NCBI RefSeq assembly: GCF_002159185.1
Contig: NZ_NFHD01000001.1
Coordinates: 124,001-188,000 of the forward strand
Source of the DNA: Gemmiger sp. An87
GTDB lineage: Bacteria > Bacillota > Clostridia > Oscillospirales > Ruminococcaceae
Length of the DNA stretch: 64,000 bases
Direction of reading: 5' to 3'
The position numbers and the translations under genes are program-made. Positions 58,641 to 64,000 of this stretch are shown here, in pieces; position 1 is the first letter of the stretch; every line of letters begins with the position of its first letter. A model generated the notes under the pieces. The model had not been told where the DNA came from. It saw only the letters and a program-made list of their open reading frames with translations, and searched no databases.

Positions 58641-58716
58641 CGGGGTGTAGCGCAGCTGGTAGCGCGCCTGCTTTGGGAGCAGGATGCCGTGGGTTCGAAT
58701 CCCGCCACTCCGACCA
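58641..58716 (+). tRNA. tRNA-Pro (UGG)
   Basis: Full cloverleaf with acceptor CGGGGTG/CACTCCG, anticodon stem CCTGC/GCAGG, anticodon TGG, T arm with GGTTCGAATCC and encoded CCA. First of four clustered tRNA genes. Confidence 0.95.
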
Positions 58717-58725
58717 ATACTATAA

Positions 58726-58801
58726 GCGGCTTTAGCTCATCTGGTAGAGCGCCACCTTGCCAAGGTGGAGGTAGCGAGTTCGAGCCTCGTAAGCCGCTCC
58801 A
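58726..58801 (+). tRNA. tRNA-Gly (GCC)
   Basis: Acceptor GCGGCTT/AAGCCGC, anticodon stem CCACC/GGTGG, anticodon GCC, T loop TTCGAGC and encoded CCA. Confidence 0.95.
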
Positions 58802-58812
58802 TTTTTTTGTCT

Positions 58813-58888
58813 GGAAGTTTAGCTCAGCTGGGAGAGCATCTGCCTTACAAGCAGAGGGTCACAGGTTCGAGCCCTGTAACTTCCACCA
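58813..58888 (+). tRNA. tRNA-Val (UAC)
   Basis: Acceptor GGAAGTT/AACTTCC, anticodon stem TCTGC/GCAGA, anticodon TAC, T loop TTCGAGC and encoded CCA. Confidence 0.95.
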
Positions 58889-58894
58889 AAAAAT

Positions 58895-58970
58895 GCCTCT
58901 GTAGCTCAGTTGGTAGAGCAGGGGACTGAAAATCCCCGTGTCATTGGTTCGATTCCGATCGGAGGCACCA
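58895..58970 (+). tRNA. tRNA-Phe (GAA)
   Basis: Acceptor GCCTCTG/CGGAGGC, anticodon stem GGGGA/TCCCC, anticodon GAA, T loop TTCGATT and encoded CCA. Confidence 0.95.
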
Positions 58971-58971
58971 C

Positions 58972-59010
58972 AAAGACCTGTCTTACACACTAAGGCGGGT
59001 CTTTTTTTGT
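58972..59010 (+). terminator. Terminator of the tRNA cluster
   Basis: AAAGACCTGTCTTA pairs with TAAGGCGGGTCTTT (two G-U pairs) and is followed by T residues. Confidence 0.82.
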
Positions 59011-59030
59011 GCGCGTGGGGGTCTTTTCTC

Positions 59031-59059
59031 TCGACAAGGCCCTGCCGCTTTGCTAAAAT
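59031..59059 (+). promoter_or_regulatory. Promoter of the molybdenum hydroxylase operon
   Basis: TCGACA (59031-59036) and TAAAAT (59054-59059) are 17 bases apart. A CCGGGGC/GCTCCGG hairpin with one mismatch lies in the leader. Confidence 0.55.
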
Positions 59060-59126
59060 TAAAGTGAGAACGAATGCCCTTGACCGGGGCCTTGCTCCGG
59101 AGAAAACGGAAAGGAGACTGTGAGGC

Positions 59127-59906
59127 ATGTTTACCGCACAGCAATATGTGAAGGCCGCCACGCTGGAAGAGGCCTGGCAGCTGAACCAGAAGCGCAGCAC
59201 CACCCTGCTGGCCGGGGGCTGCTGGCTGCGCCTGACCCGGCGCCGGGTGGGCACCCTTGTGGACCTGGGCGGACTGGGGCTGGATACCATTGAGGAGACC
59301 GAAGGCGAATTTTCGCTGGGGGCCATGGTCACCCTGCGCCAGCTGGAGACCAGCGAGGTTTTGAACAGCGCCTTTGGCGGCCTGTTTAAGGAAATGACCC
59401 GCCACATCGTGGGCGTGCAGTTCCGCAACTGCGCCACCCTGGGCGGCAGCATCGCAGCCCGGTTCGGCTTCTCCGACCTGCTCTGCGCCCTGCTGGCGCT
59501 GGACTGCGAGGTGGAGCTGTTCAAGGCCGGCCGCATGCCGCTGGAGCAGTACGCAAAGCTGCCCGCCGACCGGGACATCCTGGTGCGCATTCACGTGAAG
59601 AAGAACGGCCGCCGCCCGGTCTACCAGACCATGCGCAACGCCGAGACCGACCTGCCGGTGCTGGCAGTGGCCGCCTCCGAGAAGGACGGTCAGGTCCGCG
59701 TGGTGGTGGGCGCACGTCCCGCCCGGGCCGAAGTGGTGAACGCACCCCTGGCCCTCGCGGCGGACAAGGCCGCGCTGGAGGCCTTCCAGGCTGCCATGCA
59801 GAGCCAGCTGACCTTCGCGGGCAACATGCGCGGCAGTGAGGAATACCGCCGCCATCTGGCAAACGTTTTGACCGGCCGCTGCCTTGCGGCCTTACAGGAG
59901 GGCTGA
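59127..59906 (+). CDS. Molybdenum hydroxylase FAD-binding subunit
   Basis: A 259-residue FAD-binding subunit of a xanthine dehydrogenase/CO dehydrogenase-type enzyme. It has LLAGGCWLRLTRRRVGTLVD as the FAD-binding loop, VGVQFRNCATLGGSIAAR, and the C-terminal CO_deh_flav_C domain. It takes electrons from the iron-sulfur subunit. ATG at 59127 follows AAAGGAGACTGTGAGGC. Three genes are packed in the order FAD, Fe-S, Mo. Confidence 0.9.
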   Translation: MFTAQQYVKAATLEEAWQLNQKRSTTLLAGGCWLRLTRRRVGTLVDLGGLGLDTIEETEGEFSLGAMVTLRQLETSEVLNSAFGGLFKEMTRHIVGVQFRNCATLGGSIAARFGFSDLLCALLALDCEVELFKAGRMPLEQYAKLPADRDILVRIHVKKNGRRPVYQTMRNAETDLPVLAVAASEKDGQVRVVVGARPARAEVVNAPLALAADKAALEAFQAAMQSQLTFAGNMRGSEEYRRHLANVLTGRCLAALQEG

Positions 59907-59909
59907 TCC

Positions 59910-60377
59910 ATGCAGGTGACCATTCAATTGAACGGCAGACCCTATACCGCCGAAGCTGCGCCGGACACCCAGCTGCTGCATTTTCTGCGGGACGCGGGTT
60001 GCAAATCCGTGAAGTGCGGCTGCGAGACCTCCGGCTGCGGCCTGTGCACCGTCCACATGGACGGCAAGCCGGTGCTGTCCTGCAGCGTGCTGGCCGCCCA
60101 GGCGGACGGCCACACCGTGACCACCCTGGAGGGCCTGCAGAAGGAGGCCGAGGAATTCGGCGGCTTTCTTGCAGACCAGGGCGGCGAGCAGTGCGGCTTC
60201 TGCAGCCCCGGCTTCATCATGAGCGTGCTGGCCATGGGCAAAGAGCTGGGCGCTGACGCCACCGACCAGGAGATCCGGGAATATCTGGAGGGCAACCTCT
60301 GCCGCTGCACCGGCTACCAGAGCCAGCTGCGGGCCATTCGCGCCTGGCTGGCCGCAAAGGAGGGCAAAGCAGAATGA
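59910..60377 (+). CDS. Molybdenum hydroxylase [2Fe-2S] subunit
   Basis: A 155-residue protein with two [2Fe-2S] clusters. The plant-ferredoxin-like cluster is in CGCETSGCGLCTVHMDG plus Cys further on (VLSCSV). The helical cluster is in QCGFCSPGFIM and GNLCRCTGYQ. It links the molybdenum site to FAD. Three bases separate it from the FAD gene and its stop overlaps the large-subunit start. Confidence 0.95.
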   Translation: MQVTIQLNGRPYTAEAAPDTQLLHFLRDAGCKSVKCGCETSGCGLCTVHMDGKPVLSCSVLAAQADGHTVTTLEGLQKEAEEFGGFLADQGGEQCGFCSPGFIMSVLAMGKELGADATDQEIREYLEGNLCRCTGYQSQLRAIRAWLAAKEGKAE

Positions 60378-62656
60378 AATACGTGAATCAGGCCATCCGC
60401 AAGGTGGACGCCATGAGCCTTGTGACCGGCAAGCCGGTCTACACCGGCGACATGGTCCCCGCCAACACCCTGATGGTGAAGATGCTGCGCAGCCCCCACG
60501 CCCACGCGCTGATCGAGGAGATCGACACCGCCGCCGCCCTGAAGGTGCCCGGCGTGGTGGCCGTCTTTACCTATAAAGATGTACCCCAGAGCCGCTTCAC
60601 CACCGCGGGCCAGACCTACCCCGAGCCCAGCCCCTACGACCGGCTGATTCTGGACCGCCGCCTGCGCTGCGTGGGCGACCCGGTGGCCCTGGTGGCCGCC
60701 GAGACCGAGGCTGCCGCCGCCAAGGCCGTGGGCCTCATTAAAGTAAAATACCAGGTGCTGGAGCCCCTGCTGGACTTCACCCAGGCCAAGGACAACCCGA
60801 TTCTGGTGCACCCGGAGGAGGACTTCAAGGCCCTGTGCCCCGTGGGCGCGGACAACAAGCGCAACCTGTGCAGTGTGGACTGCATGGAAAACGGCGACGT
60901 GGAGGCCGAACTGGCCACCTGCCCGGTGGTGATCGAGCGGACCTTCTACACCAAGGCCAACAACCAGGCCATGATGGAGCCCTTCGTCACCTTCAGCTAT
61001 CTGGATGAGTACGGCCGGCTCACGCTGGTCTCCTCCACCCAGGTGCCCTTCCATGTGCGGCGCATCCTGTCCAACGCGCTGGAGATGAGCAAGGCCAACA
61101 TCCGGGTCATCAAGCCCCGCATCGGCGGCGGCTTCGGCGCAAAGCAGAGCGCCGTGAGCGAGGTATACCCCGCCTTTGTTACCATGAAGACCGGCCGCCC
61201 CGCCTGCCTGTGCTTCACCCGTCAGGAGAGCCAGGCCAACGGCTCCCCCCGCCACCAGATGCGCGTGACCGTGCGCATCGGCGCGGATGAGGACGGCACC
61301 ATCCGGGCGCTGGATGTGAAGGCGCTGTCCAACGCGGGCGCCTACGGCGAGCACGGCCCCACCACCGTGGGTCTGGTGGGCACCAAGTCCATCTCCCTGT
61401 ACGGCAGCCTGAAGGCCGCCCGCTTCAGCAGCGAGGTGGTTTACTCCAACACCATGGGCGCGGGTGCGTACCGCGGCTACGGCGCCACCCAGGGCATCTT
61501 CGCGGTGGAGAGCACCGTGAACGAGCTGGCCGCCCAGCTGGGCATGGACCCCTGCGCCATCCGGGAAAAGAACATGGTCCGTCTGGGCCAGACCTTCGCC
61601 ATGTACTACGGTGAGAGCTGCACCAGCTGCACTCTGGACAAGTGCATGGAGACCGCCAAGAAGATGATAGACTGGGAGAACAAGGCCCCCCGTCGGGTGC
61701 TGGAAAACGGCCACATCCGCTCGGTGGGCGTGGCCATGGCCATGCAGGGCAGCGGTATTTCCGGTGTGGACATCGGCAGCGTGGAAATCCGCCTGAACGA
61801 CGACGGCTTCTACACCCTGCTGGTGGGCTGCACCGACATGGGCACCGGCTGTGACACCATCCTCACCCAGATGGCCGCCGACTGCCTGGACTGCCCCATG
61901 GAGAACATCTCGGTGCGCGGCGTGGACACCGACCAGAGCCCCTACGACTGCGGCTCCTACGCCTCCTCCACCACCTACGTGACCGGCATGGCCGTGGTAA
62001 AGGCCTGCGCTCAGCTGCGGGAGAAGATTCTGGCCCAGGGCGCGAAGATGCTGGATGTGCCCGCCGACACCGCAGAGTTCGACGGCAAGCGGGTGTTCGT
62101 GCCCGGCACCGACAGGGAAGTGAGCCTTTCCGCCATCGGCTACGCCAGCTTTGAGGGCCACGCCCGGTGCATTTCCGCCTGCGAGAGCCATTCTTCCCCG
62201 GTATCGCCCCCGCCCATGATGGTGGGTATGGCCGAGATCGACCTGGACCCCGAGACCGGCAAGATCCAGCTGGTGGACTACGTGGCTGCTGTGGACTGCG
62301 GCACCGTGGTGAACAAGAACCTGGCCCGGGTGCAGACCGAGGGCGGCATCGTGCAGGGCATCGGCATGGCCCTGTATGAGGACATCCAGTACACCAAGGC
62401 AGGCCGGATGATGAACGACTCCTTCCTGCAGTACCGGATTCCCACCCGCCTGGAGGCGGGCACCATCCGGGTGGAGTTCGAGTCCAGCTACGAGCCCAGC
62501 GGCCCCTTCGGCGCCAAGAGCATCGGCGAGCTGGTCATCAACACCCCCGCCCCGGCGATTCTGGGCGCCATCCAGAACGCCACCGGTGTTGCCTTCCACA
62601 CCCTGCCGGTGAAGCCGGAGGACGTGGTCATGGCACTGCGGAATAAAGCCGAATAA
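60374..62656 (+). CDS. Molybdenum hydroxylase large (Mo-binding) subunit
   Basis: A 760-residue molybdopterin-binding subunit. It shows PRIGGGFGAKQSAVSEVYPA (cofactor loop), AYRGYGATQGIFAVES, TDMGTGCDTILTQMAAD, and GPFGAKSIGE near the end with the catalytic glutamate. It belongs to the xanthine dehydrogenase superfamily, but substrate choice (purine, nicotinate, other N-heterocycle) cannot be set from these motifs. No molybdenum-insertion or sulfurase gene is adjacent. ATG overlaps the Fe-S gene stop (ATGA) after AAGGAGGG. Confidence 0.93.
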   Translation: MKYVNQAIRKVDAMSLVTGKPVYTGDMVPANTLMVKMLRSPHAHALIEEIDTAAALKVPGVVAVFTYKDVPQSRFTTAGQTYPEPSPYDRLILDRRLRCVGDPVALVAAETEAAAAKAVGLIKVKYQVLEPLLDFTQAKDNPILVHPEEDFKALCPVGADNKRNLCSVDCMENGDVEAELATCPVVIERTFYTKANNQAMMEPFVTFSYLDEYGRLTLVSSTQVPFHVRRILSNALEMSKANIRVIKPRIGGGFGAKQSAVSEVYPAFVTMKTGRPACLCFTRQESQANGSPRHQMRVTVRIGADEDGTIRALDVKALSNAGAYGEHGPTTVGLVGTKSISLYGSLKAARFSSEVVYSNTMGAGAYRGYGATQGIFAVESTVNELAAQLGMDPCAIREKNMVRLGQTFAMYYGESCTSCTLDKCMETAKKMIDWENKAPRRVLENGHIRSVGVAMAMQGSGISGVDIGSVEIRLNDDGFYTLLVGCTDMGTGCDTILTQMAADCLDCPMENISVRGVDTDQSPYDCGSYASSTTYVTGMAVVKACAQLREKILAQGAKMLDVPADTAEFDGKRVFVPGTDREVSLSAIGYASFEGHARCISACESHSSPVSPPPMMVGMAEIDLDPETGKIQLVDYVAAVDCGTVVNKNLARVQTEGGIVQGIGMALYEDIQYTKAGRMMNDSFLQYRIPTRLEAGTIRVEFESSYEPSGPFGAKSIGELVINTPAPAILGAIQNATGVAFHTLPVKPEDVVMALRNKAE

Positions 62657-62670
62657 ATCCGGAACGGTAC

Positions 62671-62714
62671 AAAGCGGCCGGGACCCCCAAACAGGAGGTC
62701 CCGGCCGCTTTTTG
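62671..62714 (+). terminator. Terminator of the molybdenum hydroxylase operon
   Basis: AAAGCGGCCGGGACC pairs exactly with GGTCCCGGCCGCTTT, followed by more T residues. Confidence 0.9.
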
Positions 62715-62780
62715 CTTTTGTCGGAATATTGCGAAGAAACACGAAGGAAAGTTCGCCCTCTGTGCCGGCCTTCCGCCTTT

Positions 62781-62786
62781 TATAAT
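62781..62786 (+). promoter_or_regulatory. -10 element of the LytTR regulator
   Basis: TATAAT lies 24 bases upstream of the start codon; no good -35 is visible. Confidence 0.45.
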
Positions 62787-62810
62787 AAAAGAAAAGGGGG
62801 CGGAGGAAGA

Positions 62811-63542
62811 ATGTACCGGTTTGCGGTGTGCGATGATGATTGTTTTTACCGGCGGCAGCTGGCCCGGATGCTGCGCAGCTTTTCCCCCTGGCAGAAGAGC
62901 GGCTGCCGGGTGGATTGCTTTTCCGAGGCCGAGCGGCTGCTGGCCGAGTGTGAGGTCTGCCGCTACGACGCGGTGTTTCTGGATGTACAGATGCCCCGGA
63001 TGAACGGGCTGGAGGCGGCCCGGCGGCTGCGGGCCCGCTGGCCGGAGCTGCCGGTGATCCTGGTATCGGCCTTCTGCGAATTTGCGCCGGAGGGGTACGA
63101 GCTGCGCGTCTACCGGTACCTGCGCAAGGACCGGCTGGACCAGTGCCTGGGCCCCTGTCTCGAGGACCTGCTGGCCCAGCAGCTGGCTCCCTGCACCCTG
63201 GAGCTGCCGGTGGACGGGGAGATCTGCCGGGTGAATCTGGTGCGGGTGGAATCCCTGCGGCTGGACGGTCACACGGTGGAGTTCCATTTTGTGGACAGCA
63301 CCCCGCCGCTGCCCTGCCGCATGAGCCTGGCCCGGCTGGAGACGATGCTGGCGGGGCGGCCCTTTCTGCGCACCCAGCGGGGCTTTCTGGTGAATCTGCA
63401 TCAGGTGCAGCGGCTGCGCCGGTACGAGTTCATTCTGCGCAGCGGCCGGCGGGTGCCGGTGAGCGAGCGCCGCTACGGTCAGGTGCGGCAGGAATATCTG
63501 GAATGGCAGGCCCGCTTTGAGGAGTGGGCTGCCCGGCTCTGA
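62811..63542 (+). CDS. LytTR-family response regulator
   Basis: A 243-residue response regulator. The receiver (residues 1-115) has the acidic pocket FAVCDDDC and phosphoacceptor Asp in VFLDVQMPRMNG, and a conserved Lys in YLRKD. The LytTR DNA-binding domain (residues about 135-235) has the signature RMSLARLETMLAGRPFLRTQ, RGFLVNLHQV and RRVPVSERR. No partner histidine kinase lies in the window. ATG at 62811 follows GGCGGAGGAAGA. Confidence 0.93.
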   Translation: MYRFAVCDDDCFYRRQLARMLRSFSPWQKSGCRVDCFSEAERLLAECEVCRYDAVFLDVQMPRMNGLEAARRLRARWPELPVILVSAFCEFAPEGYELRVYRYLRKDRLDQCLGPCLEDLLAQQLAPCTLELPVDGEICRVNLVRVESLRLDGHTVEFHFVDSTPPLPCRMSLARLETMLAGRPFLRTQRGFLVNLHQVQRLRRYEFILRSGRRVPVSERRYGQVRQEYLEWQARFEEWAARL

Positions 63543-63558
63543 ATCTTCATATAGAAAA

Positions 63559-63599
63559 AGCGCACCCCCGCTGGCCTGCTGCGGCCCGGCGGGGGTGCG
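63559..63599. terminator. Hairpin between convergent genes
   Basis: CGCACCCCCGC pairs exactly with GCGGGGGTGCG; an A run precedes it, and the T tail is weak, so it mainly suits the leftward transcript. Confidence 0.65.
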
Positions 63600-63615
63600 G
63601 TATTGCCTTTAATTT

Positions 63616-64000
63616 TTATTGGGCGCAGGGGACCTGATACAGCCGGTAGCTGGTCTCGCTGTCGCCCGCCAGCACGAAGACGAAGCAGTCGCCCTCCACA
63701 AGGCCGCTGGCCAGCACATCCGAACGGGTGCGGCCCTCGCCCTCGGCGGCGAGAATCTCGTCCAGCTGGTCCAGCGCCGCGTCCAGACCGTCCGCCTCTT
63801 CGGCAGGCCGGGCTTCGGCGGGCAGAGCCGCTTCGGGGGAAGTGGACTCCACGGTGGTGTAGGCGGGGGCGGCGGCTGTATCCTGCGGGGCCTCGGCCAT
63901 GGTGGCTTCCGGTGCGGCGGCCAGCGCAAAGGGTACGGCGCCATTGGCTGCGTCGGCGCTGCTCTCCGGCATCTGGCGGGTGGCAACGCGGGGGCTGGCC
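63616..64000 (-). CDS. C-terminal part of an unknown protein (runs off window)
   Basis: A frame open to the right edge encodes at least 128 residues. The upstream part is Ala/Pro/Glu/Thr-rich and probably disordered. The C-terminal 50 residues look folded (LDAALDQLDEILAAEGEGRT, then GDCFVFVLAGDSETSYRLYQ and the end VPCAQ). The first in-window ATG (63972) is probably internal. No family is recognised. Confidence 0.5.
   Translation of the reverse strand, partial: ASPRVATRQMPESSADAANGAVPFALAAAPEATMAEAPQDTAAAPAYTTVESTSPEAALPAEARPAEEADGLDAALDQLDEILAAEGEGRTRSDVLASGLVEGDCFVFVLAGDSETSYRLYQVPCAQ

Noticed and set aside
59037-59101. Sigma-54 promoter upstream of the molybdenum hydroxylase genes
   Set aside because: A GG..GC pair occurs, but the spacing is 12 rather than 10 and a good sigma-A promoter overlaps it.
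60314-62599. 761-residue minus-strand frame
   Set aside because: Antisense shadow of the molybdenum hydroxylase large subunit, with Gly/His/Val/Leu bias and no recognisable domain.
1-64000. CRISPR arrays, rRNA genes, insertion-sequence transposases and known defence operons
   Set aside because: I read both strands for these and saw none; the polyvalent gene is the only clear antirestriction-type component.

Overview
The window joins a conjugative element to a stretch of host chromosome from a high-GC, Gram-positive gut Clostridium. Gene content points to the Oscillospiraceae around Faecalibacterium, Gemmiger or Subdoligranulum: sigma-54, a CotF-like protein, Pst/PhoU, a lysine riboswitch, a PadR/DUF1700/DUF4097 operon and several genes for small rubredoxin- or thioredoxin-type redox proteins. 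The species assignment is inference. The left 18.7 kb is visibly less GC-rich than the rest and almost all its genes lie on the minus strand.

Positions 1-18755 are one end of an integrative and conjugative element (ICE). Reading in the direction of transcription (right to left), there are two paralogous HTH proteins, ParA, ParB, a 2813-residue polyvalent protein (ArdC-like N-terminus, GNAT-like segment, N6-adenine methyltransferase, SNF2-type helicase), a run of small accessory proteins including a 31-residue membrane peptide, a DUF4314 protein, a Toprim/DUF3991 primase-like protein, a hypothetical protein, a candidate oriT, a ribbon-helix-helix relaxosome protein and a MobP-type relaxase that runs off the left edge. 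A complete TnpV-family reading frame is nested, in another frame, in the linker region of the giant gene. The right boundary is the displaced 3' part of a serine tRNA gene (variable arm, T arm, acceptor strand, CCA) followed by its own terminator, so the ICE has probably integrated into the 3' end of a tRNA-Ser gene. No integrase, T4SS or coupling protein lies in the window.

Positions 18.8-32 kb are chromosomal. A small gene and three tandem XRE repressor paralogues diverge around a palindromic operator. Next is a divergent acyltransferase/DUF6320 and esterase/metallo-beta-lactamase cluster, then YbaK, NAD synthetase, an M42 aminopeptidase and a lysine-riboswitch-controlled ABC importer whose binding protein and permease are fused. 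IlvE follows. Positions 32-36.5 kb hold pstSCAB-phoU with a PhoP-box-like leader and hairpins plus a terminator between pstS and pstC.

Positions 36.5-64 kb contain a flavin reductase fused to three rubredoxin domains, a MATE exporter, a DUF1266/Imm33-like protein, a C39-peptidase-like protein lacking the usual cysteine, a cytidylate-kinase-like protein, a cyclophilin-GtrA operon, a PadR-DUF1700-DUF4097 operon, a BTAD regulator, a MacB/FtsX-type ABC system with a long coiled coil, a REC-HD-GYP/HPt pair, an HD hydrolase, RpoN, a CotF-like protein, TrxB-TrxA, a DUF523 (TudS-like) protein, a DUF1622 protein, a four-gene tRNA cluster (Pro-Gly-Val-Phe), a three-subunit molybdenum hydroxylase, a LytTR response regulator and a partial gene at the right edge. 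Many chromosomal operons are separated by strong intrinsic terminators and have readable sigma-A promoters.
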